NCBI RefSeq assembly: GCF_000308295.2
Contig: NZ_HG326653.1
Location: forward strand, 637,648-701,647
Source: Afipia birgiae 34632
GTDB lineage: Bacteria > Pseudomonadota > Alphaproteobacteria > Rhizobiales > Xanthobacteraceae
Reading direction: 5' to 3'
Length of the DNA: 64,000 nt
The translations under genes were made by a program, and so were the position numbers. The notes beneath the pieces are model-generated. The model made no database searches. It was not told the origin of the DNA and saw nothing but the letters and a program-made list of their open reading frames with translations. Of this stretch, positions 26,642 through 36,005 are shown one piece after another (the first letter of the stretch is position 1; the number at the start of each line of letters is the position of its first letter).

Positions 26642-27343
26642 CTACTGCGCCTTCGGCCTGATCTCGTAGGACACGCTAACCGAGACGCGCAGCGTTTCCT
26701 GACCCTGCGCCACCGGCGCGGATGCGGCCATGTCCGCCGCCATCTTGCGATAGGGCATCGGGCCCGGCGCCGTTTCTTCCGAGATGCTGATCGGCGCGCC
26801 GAGCGAGATGTTAGCGGCTTTCGCGTAGATTTCAGCCTTGCGCCGCGCATCCGCGATGGCTTCCGCGCGCGCGTCGTCCAGCAGCTTCGAGGCCTTCGAC
26901 ACCATGAAACTCATGCCGCTGATCTCGTTGGCGCCGGCGCCCACCAGCACGTCGATGGTGTCGGCGACCTTGGTGATGTCGCGAATGGTGACGGTGACGC
27001 GGTTGCTCGCGCGGTAGCCGACGATCAGGAACGGGGCGTTGGCGTTGCGGTTCGGTGCGCTCTGCGGCGACAGCGACAGGCGTGAGGTCTGGATATCCTT
27101 CTCGGCAAGGCCCGCGTTCTTGAGCGCCTGCAAGACACCGCCCATCGCCTTGTTGTTGGCCTCGGAGGCTTCGCGTGCGGTCTTTGCCTCGGTGGTGACG
27201 CCGCTGTCGATCTGCGCCAGGTCCGGCGGCACGGAGATCGAAGCTTCGCCGGTGACCGAAACCGTTGGTGGCAGTGTCTGTCCCCATGCAGACGTGGCCA
27301 TGGCGGCAAGGGCTATCGCGGCGATGACAGTGCGGGCGCGCAT
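26642..27343 (-). CDS. SIMPL-domain (DUF541) periplasmic protein
   Basis: A 233-residue exported protein with a clear Sec signal (MRARTVIAAIALAAMATSAWG, then Q). The mature part is one SIMPL domain: PTVSVTGEASISVPPDLAQI at the start, the central YRASNRVTVTIRD, and the C-terminal VSVSYEIRP. SIMPL proteins form periplasmic oligomers; their role in bacteria is poorly defined. It is followed in the opposite orientation by a REP element and preceded, 51 bases upstream, by the GyrI-like gene on the same strand, so the two may be cotranscribed. Confidence 0.9.
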   Translation of the reverse strand: MRARTVIAAIALAAMATSAWGQTLPPTVSVTGEASISVPPDLAQIDSGVTTEAKTAREASEANNKAMGGVLQALKNAGLAEKDIQTSRLSLSPQSAPNRNANAPFLIVGYRASNRVTVTIRDITKVADTIDVLVGAGANEISGMSFMVSKASKLLDDARAEAIADARRKAEIYAKAANISLGAPISISEETAPGPMPYRKMAADMAASAPVAQGQETLRVSVSVSYEIRPKAQ

Positions 27344-27394
27344 TTTTAAACTCCAGATTCCATTTTGAGCGGCAGGTTTACTTGAGCGGCAATT

Positions 27395-28201
27395 CTACTT
27401 GAGCGGAACGAACACGTTGATGACGAGCTTGTCTTCTGTCGTCGTCAGCGGGTCGGTGACGTATTCCTCAATGAACGTATCCTTGGCTTCCTGTTTCTTG
27501 TCGTCGAGGTGGTTGGTGATCGCTTCATAGGTATTGTCCATGTTGTCGTACGAGCCACGATGGACGAATTTCAGCGTCGGGCCTTCGGGCGACGTGCCGA
27601 CACTCATGCCTCTGGCGAGGTTCTTCGGCTCCTGATCGACCGGAATTTCGGCCTGATAGGTGAAGCCTGCATCGTCGGTCGAGGTGTAGACGATCAGGGG
27701 CGACCCCGCAGGCTTGATGCCCTGCTTGTCGAGAAACCCCGACAGCGTTTTCAGCGACCCTACCAGCGTCTCGAAAGCGTTATCCCAGTTCGCGCTGCCT
27801 TTCAGGATCACGACCTTCCTGGCGGTCAGGGTCTGCTGCTCGCCGAACGGGTCAGCGGTCTGCGCGTTCGGTGCGGACGATGGCGCCTCTGCCGCCGGGG
27901 CGGTCGGGTTAGCAGGTGTTTGCGCGGTTGCCGGCGGCGCAGGCGCCGGAGCTTCGGCTGCGGGCGCTGACGGAGCCGCCGGTGTTGCCGTTGAAGCTGA
28001 CGGGGTAGGTGCGGCCGGAGCGGGTGTCTCAGGTGCTGCTGCCGGTGCAACCGAAGGCGCCGGTGGGACTGCCGTGGCTGTGGTGTTGGACGATGGCGAC
28101 TGGACCGGCCCTGTAACCGATCCCATGGGCAGCTTGAACCAGACCGCTGCCGCAACGACCAGCGCCATGGCGACCAAAACGGCAACGCGGGTATTCGTCA
28201 T
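27395..28201 (-). CDS. Membrane-tethered GyrI-like effector-binding domain protein
   Basis: A 268-residue protein in three parts: an N-terminal membrane anchor or signal (residues 6-24), a Pro/Ala/Thr/Ser linker of about 90 residues, and a C-terminal GyrI-like / AraC effector-binding domain from about residue 120. The domain call rests on [18 protein letters not shown], the [10 protein letters not shown] block and the closing VFVPLK. The domain normally binds small hydrophobic molecules and sits in cytoplasmic regulators; here it is placed outside the inner membrane. Function is unknown. It is cotranscribed or adjacent with the SIMPL gene and divergent from dapF. Confidence 0.82.
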   Translation of the reverse strand: MTNTRVAVLVAMALVVAAAVWFKLPMGSVTGPVQSPSSNTTATAVPPAPSVAPAAAPETPAPAAPTPSASTATPAAPSAPAAEAPAPAPPATAQTPANPTAPAAEAPSSAPNAQTADPFGEQQTLTARKVVILKGSANWDNAFETLVGSLKTLSGFLDKQGIKPAGSPLIVYTSTDDAGFTYQAEIPVDQEPKNLARGMSVGTSPEGPTLKFVHRGSYDNMDNTYEAITNHLDDKKQEAKDTFIEEYVTDPLTTTEDKLVINVFVPLK

Positions 28202-28364
28202 TCATGGTCTCCGAAGCGTCTGCGGGGGTAAATCTTGTCCGGCGGCGAAGCGGACACAGATTACCACGAACCGCTCGGAACTGGCATGCGTTCCAAACTG
28301 GGCAATCGCGAGGCAGGCAACCACTCTGGCCAAGTCGCTCCGCATTCGCCATATAGCTGGGATC

Positions 28365-29237
28365 ATGAGCACGCTCGCCAACCATAGCTTCGCCAAGATG
28401 AACGGGATCGGCAACGAGATCGTCGTTCTCGACTTGCGTGATTCGGCAGGGACCGTCACGCCTGGCGAGGCGCGCGCAATTGCCTCACCCGGAGGCGTAC
28501 CTTATGACCAGCTGATGGTGCTGCATCCGCCGCGCGTTCAAGGCACCAGCGCCTTCATCCGCATTTACAACAATGACGGCTCGGAGGCCGCAGCCTGCGG
28601 CAATGGCATGCGCTGCGTCGCGCGGCAGGTGTTCGAGGAAACCGGCAAGACTGCGCTGACGTTCGAGACCCGTGCAGGTCTTCTTAATTGCTGGCAGGGA
28701 CCGGCGCCCGATCTTTACACCGTCGACATGGGTATGCCGAAGTTCGGCTGGCAGGATATTCCGCTGGCGGAGGAATTCCGCGACACACGCTATATCGAAT
28801 TGCAGATCGGGCCGATCGATGCGCCGATCCTGCATTCGCCGTCGGTCGTCAGCATGGGCAATCCGCACGCGATCTTCTGGGTCGATGACATCGAAGCCTA
28901 CGATCTCGAACGCTTCGGGCCATTGCTTGAGAACCACCCGATTTTCCCGGAGCGCGCCAATATCACGCTCGCGCATGTCGTGGACCGCGAGCACATCGTC
29001 ATGCGTACATGGGAACGCGGCGCGGGCCTGACCAAGGCCTGCGGTTCTGCGGCCTGCGCGACTGCGGTCGCCGCGGCCCGGCTGAAGCGGACCGAGCGCA
29101 TCGTGCACATGACGCTGCCTGGCGGCGAACTCACCATCGAATGGCGTGCGCAGGACGATCACGTATTGATGACCGGGCCTGCGGCATTCGAGTTCGAAGG
29201 CCGTTTCGATCCGGCGCTGTTCGCCGACGTTGCCTGA
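28365..29237 (+). CDS. dapF: Diaminopimelate epimerase
   Basis: A 290-residue enzyme converting LL- to meso-diaminopimelate for peptidoglycan and lysine. The two catalytic cysteines are visible in [12 protein letters not shown] and [12 protein letters not shown], and the start [17 protein letters not shown] is typical. The true start is ATG at 28365; the open frame continues far upstream antisense to the GyrI-like gene, but that part is low-complexity Ala/Gly with no family resemblance. The stop codon is one base before the mtaB start, so the two form an operon. Confidence 0.96.
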   Translation: MSTLANHSFAKMNGIGNEIVVLDLRDSAGTVTPGEARAIASPGGVPYDQLMVLHPPRVQGTSAFIRIYNNDGSEAAACGNGMRCVARQVFEETGKTALTFETRAGLLNCWQGPAPDLYTVDMGMPKFGWQDIPLAEEFRDTRYIELQIGPIDAPILHSPSVVSMGNPHAIFWVDDIEAYDLERFGPLLENHPIFPERANITLAHVVDREHIVMRTWERGAGLTKACGSAACATAVAAARLKRTERIVHMTLPGGELTIEWRAQDDHVLMTGPAAFEFEGRFDPALFADVA

Positions 29238-29238
29238 G

Positions 29239-30489
29239 ATGGGCGTTGACGTCGTCACCTTCGGCTGCCGGCTCAACGCATTCGAGTCGGATGTGATCCA
29301 GCGCGAAGCGGAAAGCGCGGGCCTTCAGGACACCATCGTCGTCAACACCTGCGCGGTGACCAACGAGGCCGTCGCCCAGGCCCGCCAGACCATCCGCAAG
29401 CTCCGGCGCGACAGACCGGATGCGCGCATCGTGGTGACGGGATGTGCGGCGCAGACCCAGACGCAGATGTTCGCGCAGATGAGCGAAGTCGATCGCGTCC
29501 TGGGCAACGACGACAAGATGCGCAGCGCCGCATGGCGCGACACCCGCGCCGCATTCGAGGTCTCGGGTGAAAAGATCGCGGTCTCCGACATCATGGCGGT
29601 CACCGAGATGGCGCCGCATCTCGCTGCCGGATTCCAGCGCGGCCTGCCGCGGGTCTTCGTGCAAGTGCAGAACGGCTGCGACCATCGCTGTACCTTCTGC
29701 ATCATCCCCTATGGCCGCGGCAATTCGCGCTCGGTGGCCATGGGGGCGGTGGTTGATCAGGTGCGGGCGCTGACCGAGGCAGGCCATGCGGAGATCGTGC
29801 TGACCGGCGTCGATCTCACCAGTTACGGCGCGGATCTGCCGGGCGCGCCGAAACTCGGGATGCTGACGAAGCAGATCCTCAAACACGTTCCGGACCTTAA
29901 GCGGCTGCGGATCTCGTCGATCGATTCCATCGAGGCTGACGGTGACCTGCTCGACGTGATCGCAACGGAACAGCGGCTGATGCCGCATCTGCATCTGTCG
30001 TTGCAGGCCGGCGACGATCTGATCCTCAAGCGGATGAAGCGGCGGCATTCGCGTGCCGACGCCATTGATTTCTGCCGGCAGGTGCGCCGGCTGCGACCGG
30101 ACATCGCGTTCGGTGCTGACATCATCGCGGGCTTTCCGACCGAAACCGAAGAGATGTTTGAACGTTCGCAAGCGCTGGTGGACGAATGCGATCTGACATT
30201 CCTCCATGTGTTTCCCTATTCACCCCGGCCCGGCACGCCGGCGGCGCGGATGCCTCAGGTCGATGGCCGCGTGATCAAGGATCGCGCGCGGCGGCTGCGC
30301 GCAAACGGCGAGGCCGCGCTGCGACGGCGACTTGCATCGGAAGTCGAAACCGTGCGCGACGTCCTGATCGAAAGCGCGACTCAGGGACGCACGGAGCATT
30401 TTATTCCGGTCGCGGTGACGGGTGGTGTGCAAGGCGCCGTGCATGCGCTCAGGATCGCGGGCCACGACGGCGCGCGTCTGATTGCGTAA
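29239..30489 (+). CDS. mtaB: tRNA t6A37 methylthiotransferase MtaB
   Basis: A 416-residue radical-SAM enzyme that adds a methylthio group to t6A37 of tRNAs. The N-terminal cluster domain has FGCRLN, NTCAVTNEA and VTGCAAQ, each contributing a cysteine. The radical-SAM CxxxCxxC is in CDHRCTFCIIPYGRGNSRS. A TRAM-like C-terminal segment is shortened. It starts one base after the dapF stop; a TTG nine bases earlier is possible but would overlap dapF. The pairing dapF-mtaB is common in Rhizobiales. Confidence 0.95.
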   Translation: MGVDVVTFGCRLNAFESDVIQREAESAGLQDTIVVNTCAVTNEAVAQARQTIRKLRRDRPDARIVVTGCAAQTQTQMFAQMSEVDRVLGNDDKMRSAAWRDTRAAFEVSGEKIAVSDIMAVTEMAPHLAAGFQRGLPRVFVQVQNGCDHRCTFCIIPYGRGNSRSVAMGAVVDQVRALTEAGHAEIVLTGVDLTSYGADLPGAPKLGMLTKQILKHVPDLKRLRISSIDSIEADGDLLDVIATEQRLMPHLHLSLQAGDDLILKRMKRRHSRADAIDFCRQVRRLRPDIAFGADIIAGFPTETEEMFERSQALVDECDLTFLHVFPYSPRPGTPAARMPQVDGRVIKDRARRLRANGEAALRRRLASEVETVRDVLIESATQGRTEHFIPVAVTGGVQGAVHALRIAGHDGARLIA

Positions 30490-30653
30490 GAATCAGGCGA
30501 GTTGCAGCCGCCTTGTTATCTTCAAATTGCGTTGCAATTGATGTATTGAGTTTACCATGCATCAAGGCTGCACCCGCAAAAGCGCGGGATAACTTTTCAG
30601 AGCAACGATCTTCATGGCCGTTGCAAAGTATCTGATGCTTGAGGAGAAAATCC

Positions 30654-31634
30654 ATGTCGCTCGATTCCGATGTGATCGTTGATCGCCGCCGCATTCGCCG
30701 CAAGCTGACGTTCTGGCGCGTGGTGGCCGCGCTGGGCGTCATTGCCGCAGTGGTTGCGATCGCAGCATTCGCATCGCCGTCGGCGCGCACCGCAGTCACG
30801 GGATCGAACGCGATCGCGCGTGTGAAGATCGACGGCTTGATCCGAAGCGATCAAACACGTGTCGAAGCGCTGGAGCGGCTGGAGAATTCATCCGCGGCGG
30901 CGGTGATCGTCCATATCAACTCGCCGGGCGGCACGACGGCCGGTTCGGAGCAGCTCTTTGACGCACTGACCCGCCTCAAGGCGAAGAAGCCGATGGTCGT
31001 CGTGGTGGAAGGCCTCGCCGCGTCGGGCGGATACATCGCGGCGTTGGCATCGGACCAGATCATCGCTCAGCAAACCTCGCTGGTCGGTTCGATCGGTGTG
31101 CTGTTTCAGATTCCAAATGTGTCGGATCTGCTCAAGACCGTCGGCGTCAAGGTCGAGGAGGTGAAGTCGTCGCCTCTCAAGGCGGCGCCCAACGGTTATG
31201 AACCCACCAGCCCGGAAGCCCGCGCCGCGCTCGATGCGCTGGTGAAGGATTCCTATGCCTGGTTTCGCGGTCTTGTGAAGGATCGCCGCGGCATGGATGA
31301 CGCAACATTGCAGACGGTGGCGGATGGCCGCGTGTTCACCGGCCGTCAGGCGGTGGGCCTCAAGCTGGTCGATCAGCTCGGAGACGAGAAAACCGCTGTT
31401 GCATGGCTGGTTGCGCAAAAGAAAGTCGGCGCAGGCGTCCCGGTGAGGGATTTCAAGCTCTCTCCGCGCTTCGGCGACATGACTTTTTTGCGGGCAACCG
31501 CGTCGGTTGCTCTCGATGCGATGGGGCTCGCGGCGCTTTCGCGCCAGTTTGAGCAGTCCGGCGTCAGTCAGGCGGTCGACCGGTTTGGCCTCGATGGCAT
31601 GCTCGCGCTTTGGCATCCATCATCTGCAAACTGA
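30654..31634 (+). CDS. sppA: Signal peptide peptidase SppA, short S49 type
   Basis: A 326-residue inner-membrane serine protease that degrades leftover signal peptides. It has one N-terminal transmembrane helix (about residues 23-45) and a single S49 domain, as in the short bacterial form. The nucleophile Ser is in VEGLAASGGYIAA, and the general-base Lys is in EEVKSSPLKAAPNG. IDGLIRSDQ and INSPGGT are family strands. GAGGAG precedes the ATG at 30654. The roughly 160 bases upstream are AT-rich and contain AATTGC-GTT-GCAATT, a small dyad possibly at the promoter. Confidence 0.93.
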   Translation: MSLDSDVIVDRRRIRRKLTFWRVVAALGVIAAVVAIAAFASPSARTAVTGSNAIARVKIDGLIRSDQTRVEALERLENSSAAAVIVHINSPGGTTAGSEQLFDALTRLKAKKPMVVVVEGLAASGGYIAALASDQIIAQQTSLVGSIGVLFQIPNVSDLLKTVGVKVEEVKSSPLKAAPNGYEPTSPEARAALDALVKDSYAWFRGLVKDRRGMDDATLQTVADGRVFTGRQAVGLKLVDQLGDEKTAVAWLVAQKKVGAGVPVRDFKLSPRFGDMTFLRATASVALDAMGLAALSRQFEQSGVSQAVDRFGLDGMLALWHPSSAN

Positions 31635-31805
31635 GTGTGATGAATCCGGTTTCAGTCGTTCTTCACCGCATTGCGGTGACGGGACCAACAACGAATTCCG
31701 GCATTTGTCACGCGATTTAGCCTTGTCACACTTTGAATTAGCGACTTGACAGTTCAACGCTTTTTCAAGGAAATGTCTAACCGCACGTCACGGGCCCAAC
31801 ACTCA

Positions 31806-32114
31806 ATGATCAAATCCGAACTCGTTCAGCGCATCGCCGAGCATAACCCGCACCTCTATCAGCGGGATGTCGAGAACATCGTGAACGCAATTCTCGACGA
31901 AATCGTTGCAGCGCTCGCACGTGGCGATCGCGTAGAACTGCGTGGTTTTGGGGCCTTTTCGGTGAAACACCGCCCCGCGCGCGCAGGCCGCAATCCGCGC
32001 ACCGGCGCGCATGTTCCTGTCGAACAGAAGAGCGTGCCGTTCTTCAAGACCGGCAAGGAAATGCGCGAGCGGCTGAACCGCGACGAGGCGGCGGACCCGG
32101 CCGTAGCGACCTGA
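31806..32114 (+). CDS. ihfB: Integration host factor beta subunit
   Basis: A 102-residue nucleoid protein that pairs with IHF alpha to bend DNA. It starts [20 protein letters not shown] and contains the DNA-binding arm [20 protein letters not shown]. The C-terminal end is slightly longer than in E. coli. An in-frame ATG at 31773 has AAGGA just before it but would add eleven residues not seen in the family, so I keep the internal start with moderate certainty. The lapA-like gene follows 84 bases later. Confidence 0.94.
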   Translation: MIKSELVQRIAEHNPHLYQRDVENIVNAILDEIVAALARGDRVELRGFGAFSVKHRPARAGRNPRTGAHVPVEQKSVPFFKTGKEMRERLNRDEAADPAVAT

Positions 32115-32198
32115 TCCGACCGGCCGTATAATAATTCCAGAGCGCGGCCGCCCGAATTTTGCGAACCGCGCTTTCAGGCTTTGTCGCGAGGACGCACC

Positions 32199-32603
32199 AT
32201 GCTCCGGAAAATTTTCAACGTCCTGGTGATCCTGCCGCTCGCGATCCTGTTCGTCGTTTTCGCGGTTGCGAACCGCCACGTCGTCACGCTGTCGTTCGAT
32301 CCTTTCAACTCCAGCGACCCGGCCCTCGGCGTCTCGCTGCCGTTGTTTGTCGTTATCATCGTCGTCGCCGTGTTCGGGGTCATTGCGGGGGGCATCGCGA
32401 CCTGGTTCGGCCAGCGCCATTGGCGCCGTGCCGCCCGGCTGCATGAGGCGGATGCGCGTCATGCCCGCGCCGAACTGGTGGCCCAGCGCGAGCGCGAGCG
32501 GGCGCTGGCGGCGGCGCCCGGAGGGCAGGTTCCGGCGCTGAGCCCCGGTCTGGCTCCGCAATATCTGGCCGTCGGGCGAGACAAGCACGGCGCGGCGTTG
32601 TAG
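32199..32603 (+). CDS. LapA-domain (DUF1049) inner-membrane protein
   Basis: A 134-residue protein with two transmembrane helices (about residues 6-24 and 46-68), the second leading into a charged, likely coiled-coil tail (ARHARAELVAQRERERAL). The block FAVANRHVVTLSFDPF is typical of the LapA/YciS family, whose members assist lipopolysaccharide assembly in enterobacteria. The role here is unproven. GAGGA precedes ATG. It lies between ihfB and trpF, an arrangement frequent in Rhizobiales. Confidence 0.85.
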   Translation: MLRKIFNVLVILPLAILFVVFAVANRHVVTLSFDPFNSSDPALGVSLPLFVVIIVVAVFGVIAGGIATWFGQRHWRRAARLHEADARHARAELVAQRERERALAAAPGGQVPALSPGLAPQYLAVGRDKHGAAL

Positions 32604-32677
32604 AACCCGCCGATCACCCCAAAGCCTACGGCCTGACGCTCTGAACACCGGCCTATGGCGGAATGTGCCCTGAGACC

Positions 32678-33358
32678 ATGTCACTTGCGGTAAAGATTTG
32701 CGGCCTGTCCACGCGCGAGACCCTCGAGGTCGCGCTGGATGCTGGTGCCGACATGGTGGGCTTCGTGTTCTTCGAGGCCTCGCCCCGCCATGTCACATTG
32801 GGCACCGCGCGCGAACTCGGCAGACTGGTCAAAAGCCGCGCCGTCAAGGCCGCGCTGACGGTCGATGCCGACGACGCCACGCTTGAAAACTGCATCGACG
32901 CCCTGCAGCCGGGATTGCTGCAGCTTCACGGGTCGGAGAGCGTCGCGCGGGTGCGCGACATCAAGCAGAAATTCGGACTGCCGGTGATGAAGGTGCTGTC
33001 GGTTGCGACGGCGGCTGATCTTGCAGGCCTTCCGGGCTATGCGGCGGTGTCCGACCGCATCCTGTTCGATGCGCGCGCGCCGAAGGATGCCACCCGTCCC
33101 GGCGGTCTCGGCGTGCCGTTCGACTGGCGCCTGCTTGAAAACATCACGCTGACGATCCCGTTCATGGTGGGCGGCGGGCTCAATGTCGGCAACGTTGCCG
33201 AGGCGATCCGCGTGACCCATGCCGGCGGTGTCGATGTGTCGTCAGGCGTGGAAAGCGCGCCCGGCGTGAAAGACCCCGATATGATCCGTGCCTTCATTCG
33301 CGCCGCGCGCGAAGCGGAGCGTGCGACGGCCCCTTCGAAGATTGCGAGCAGCGTATGA
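32678..33358 (+). CDS. trpF: Phosphoribosylanthranilate isomerase
   Basis: A 226-residue TIM-barrel enzyme of tryptophan biosynthesis (third step after anthranilate). The start [21 protein letters not shown] contains the catalytic Cys, and LQLHG plus the phosphate-binding GGGLNVGNV follow. The chosen start at 32678 matches the family better than an in-frame ATG 15 bases upstream. Its last four bases overlap the trpB start (ATGA), indicating translational coupling. Confidence 0.96.
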   Translation: MSLAVKICGLSTRETLEVALDAGADMVGFVFFEASPRHVTLGTARELGRLVKSRAVKAALTVDADDATLENCIDALQPGLLQLHGSESVARVRDIKQKFGLPVMKVLSVATAADLAGLPGYAAVSDRILFDARAPKDATRPGGLGVPFDWRLLENITLTIPFMVGGGLNVGNVAEAIRVTHAGGVDVSSGVESAPGVKDPDMIRAFIRAAREAERATAPSKIASSV

Positions 33359-34572
33359 ACTTGCCTCTCCCCAATTCCTTCCGCTCCGGTCCCGACGAGC
33401 GCGGGCACTTCGGCATTTTCGGCGGCCGCTATGTCGCCGAAACGCTGATGCCGCTGATCCTCGATCTGGAAAAGGCCTACGCGGACGCCAAGGCCGATCC
33501 GTCGTTTCAGAAGGAAATGAACGGCTACCTGAAGGATTACGTCGGCCGGCCGTCGCCGCTGTATTTTGCCGAGCGCCTGACCGAGCATCTCGGCGGCGCG
33601 AAGATCTATTTCAAACGCGAAGAGCTGAACCACACCGGTTCGCACAAGGTCAACAACGTGCTCGGCCAGATCATGGTCGCGCGGCGCATGGGCAAGAAGC
33701 GCATCATCGCGGAGACCGGCGCGGGCCAGCACGGCGTCGCCACCGCAACGCTGTGCGCGCGCTTCGGACTCGAATGCATCGTCTACATGGGTGCGGTCGA
33801 CGTCGAGCGGCAGCAGCCGAACGTGATCCGCATGGAAATGCTGGGCGCGAAGGTCGTGCCGGTGCAGGTCGGCGCGCGCACGCTGAAGGATGCGATGAAC
33901 GAAGCGATGCGCGACTGGGTGACCAATGTCGCCGACACGTTTTATTGCATCGGTACGGTAGCTGGTCCGCATCCGTATCCGATGATGGTGCGCGATTTTC
34001 AGTCGATCATCGGCACCGAGACCCGCACGCAGATGCAGGAGGCCGAAGGCCGCCTGCCGGATTCACTGGTCGCCTGCATCGGCGGCGGCTCTAATGCGAT
34101 GGGATTGTTTCATCCGTTCCTCGACGACCCAGGTGTCGAGATTTTCGGCGTCGAGGCGGCGGGGCACGGCCTCACCAATCTGCACGCGGCGTCGATCGCG
34201 GGCGGGCGTCCCGGCGTGCTTCACGGCAACCGCACCTATCTTCTGATGGATGACGACGGCCAGATCCAGGAAGGTCACTCGATCTCCGCAGGCCTCGACT
34301 ATCCGGGCATCGGCCCCGAGCATTCATGGCTGCACGAAACCGGCCGCGTCACCTATCTGTCGGCCACTGATGAGGAAGCGCTCGCTGCTTTCCAGTTGTT
34401 GTCGCGTCTCGAAGGCATCATTCCGGCGCTGGAGCCCGCGCATGCCATTGCGAAAGTAATGGACCTCGCGCCGAAGCGGCCGAAGGATCATCTGATGGTG
34501 GTCAATCTGTCGGGCCGCGGCGACAAAGACGTGCCGCAGGTCGGCGATATTCTCAAAGGTAAAAAGAAGTGA
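33355..34572 (+). CDS. trpB: Tryptophan synthase beta subunit
   Basis: A 405-residue PLP enzyme condensing indole with serine. The PLP lysine is in [15 protein letters not shown], the phosphate-binding GGGSNAMG loop follows, and [12 protein letters not shown] is the beta signature. Length is normal. In most relatives trpA follows immediately; here 505 bases containing a reversed DUF559 gene and two repeats separate them. The subunits still should form the usual alpha2beta2 complex if trpA is expressed. Confidence 0.97.
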   Translation: MNLPLPNSFRSGPDERGHFGIFGGRYVAETLMPLILDLEKAYADAKADPSFQKEMNGYLKDYVGRPSPLYFAERLTEHLGGAKIYFKREELNHTGSHKVNNVLGQIMVARRMGKKRIIAETGAGQHGVATATLCARFGLECIVYMGAVDVERQQPNVIRMEMLGAKVVPVQVGARTLKDAMNEAMRDWVTNVADTFYCIGTVAGPHPYPMMVRDFQSIIGTETRTQMQEAEGRLPDSLVACIGGGSNAMGLFHPFLDDPGVEIFGVEAAGHGLTNLHAASIAGGRPGVLHGNRTYLLMDDDGQIQEGHSISAGLDYPGIGPEHSWLHETGRVTYLSATDEEALAAFQLLSRLEGIIPALEPAHAIAKVMDLAPKRPKDHLMVVNLSGRGDKDVPQVGDILKGKKK

Positions 34573-34605
34573 CCACGCGTATGGTCACGGGTGGGTCGCC
34601 CTTTC

Positions 34606-34660
34606 TTCACCTCTCCCCGGCGGGGAGAGGTCGGCTGCGTGGCAGCCGGGTGAGGGGCGC
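34606..34660. repeat. Family A REP-like element, left boundary of the DUF559 cassette
   Basis: Starts TTCACCTCTCCCC, forms the hairpin CCTCTCCCC-GGC-GGGGAGAGG, then GGCTGC/GCAGCC and a GTGAGGGGCGC tract. Its last base is directly adjacent to the DUF559 stop codon (34661-34663). Read in reverse complement it closely matches the element at 35006-35055, so the two are inverted copies. Confidence 0.82.
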
Positions 34661-35005
34661 TCAATCGTTGTTCAACGTAACTTCAATCATATCCAACACG
34701 CCAGTTATGTTGTCGTATATGTCCTGGTTCGATACGCGTACGACGTGGAAGCCGCAGGAATTCAGGACCTGTGTGCGCTCCTGGTCGGCCAGGACTTCCG
34801 ACGGCTCGCTGTGGGTCACGCCGTCAACTTCGACGATGAGTTTTCCATCGAGCGTTACAAAATCCACAATGTATCGCTCGATAGGATGCTGGCGGCGAAA
34901 TTTCCAGCGGGCCAGCCGTCGAGCTCGTAATGCCTGCCATAGCTTGCCTTCGGCGCTCGTTTGCGAAGCGCGTAGGCTTCGTGCTCTTACTTTAAACTTC
35001 TCCAT
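34661..35005 (-). CDS. DUF559 (Vsr/PD-(D/E)XK-like) nuclease-domain protein
   Basis: A 114-residue protein with a DUF559 domain, a relative of very-short-patch endonucleases. The Arg-rich start KVRARSLRASQTSAEGKLW, then RRQHPIERYIVDFVTLDGKLIVEVDG gives the putative active-site Asp and Glu of IVDF and IVEVDG, followed by THSEP and a helical end. It is encoded opposite to the trp operon, between trpB and trpA. An upstream in-frame GTG (V-R-G-M start) reaches into the flanking repeat. No biochemical role is established for the family. The position strongly suggests an inserted cassette. Confidence 0.88.
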   Translation of the reverse strand: MEKFKVRARSLRASQTSAEGKLWQALRARRLARWKFRRQHPIERYIVDFVTLDGKLIVEVDGVTHSEPSEVLADQERTQVLNSCGFHVVRVSNQDIYDNITGVLDMIEVTLNND

Positions 35006-35055
35006 CCCCCTCACCCGGCCACTTCGTGGCCGACCTCTCCCCGGCGGGGAGAGGT
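35006..35055. repeat. Family A REP-like element, right boundary of the DUF559 cassette
   Basis: Begins with CCCCCTCACC immediately beside the DUF559 start codon, forms the GGCCAC-TTC-GTGGCC hairpin, then CCTCTCCCC-GGC-GGGGAGAGG. It is the inverted counterpart of 34606-34660 and ends 22 bases before trpA. Confidence 0.83.
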
Positions 35056-35077
35056 ATAGCACGGCTCGTATCGTATC

Positions 35078-35914
35078 ATGACCACGCGCATCGACACACG
35101 TTTCGCCGAACTGAAGAAAGAAGGCCGCGCTGCCTTCGTCACCTTCGTGATGTGCGGCGACCCGGATCTGGCGACTTCGCTCGAAATCATCAAGGCGCTG
35201 CCGAAGGCCGGCGCTGACATTATCGAACTCGGCATGCCGTTCACCGATCCGATGGCCGATGGCCCCGCGATCCAGGCCGCGGGCCTGCGCGCACTGAAGG
35301 CCGGCACCACGCTGAAGAAAACGCTCGGTGTGGTGCGCGACTTCCGCAAGGACGATGCAACGACGCCGATCGTGCTGATGGGCTACTACAACCCGATCTA
35401 CATTTACGGCGTCGATAAATTTCTCTCTGACGCGAAATCCGCCGGCGTCGACGGCCTCATCATCGTCGATCTTCCGCCGGAGGAAGATACCGAGCTCTGC
35501 ATCCCTGCGATGAAGGCCGGGCTGAACTTCATCCGCCTCGCGACGCCGACCACCGACGACAAACGGCTGCCTGCCGTGCTCGCGAACACGTCGGGTTTTG
35601 TCTATTACGTCTCGATTACGGGCATCACCGGCTCCGCCAGCGCGGATACGGCGCAGGTGTCGGCGGCGGTCGCACGCATCAAGCGCCACACCCAGTTGCC
35701 GGTGTGCGTCGGCTTCGGCATCCGGACACCGGAGGCGGCAGCCGGAATCGCGCAGGCGGCGAACGGCGCCGTGGTCGGCTCGGCGCTGATCGACGCCCTG
35801 CGCGCGACGCTGGATTCGGAGGGCCGCGCCACGGCGAAAACGGTTCCTGCGGTCGCCGATCTCGCGGCAGCGCTGGCACAGGGCGTGCGCGGCGCAAAAC
35901 AGGCGGCGGAATAG
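35078..35914 (+). CDS. trpA: Tryptophan synthase alpha subunit
   Basis: A 278-residue TIM-barrel enzyme that splits indole-3-glycerol phosphate. The catalytic Glu is in [18 protein letters not shown] and the catalytic Asp in [23 protein letters not shown] and GFGIRTPE are phosphate-site motifs. Length is normal. The cassette between trpB and this gene leaves only about 22 bases of its own leader after the repeat, so expression probably depends on readthrough or a weak local promoter. accD follows 91 bases later. Confidence 0.97.
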   Translation: MTTRIDTRFAELKKEGRAAFVTFVMCGDPDLATSLEIIKALPKAGADIIELGMPFTDPMADGPAIQAAGLRALKAGTTLKKTLGVVRDFRKDDATTPIVLMGYYNPIYIYGVDKFLSDAKSAGVDGLIIVDLPPEEDTELCIPAMKAGLNFIRLATPTTDDKRLPAVLANTSGFVYYVSITGITGSASADTAQVSAAVARIKRHTQLPVCVGFGIRTPEAAAGIAQAANGAVVGSALIDALRATLDSEGRATAKTVPAVADLAAALAQGVRGAKQAAE

Positions 35915-36005
35915 CGCGCCTGCCAAGAGCTATATTTGGGCAAAGCCGGGTTGCCGGTCTTCGCCCAGACGTCCATATATCCACTTCACCGAGGCGGAGC
36001 CCGTC

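Noticed and set aside
27714-28364. A 217-residue N-terminal extension of dapF
   Set aside because: It is antisense to the GyrI-like linker and made of Ala/Gly repeats; the normal DapF start is at 28365.
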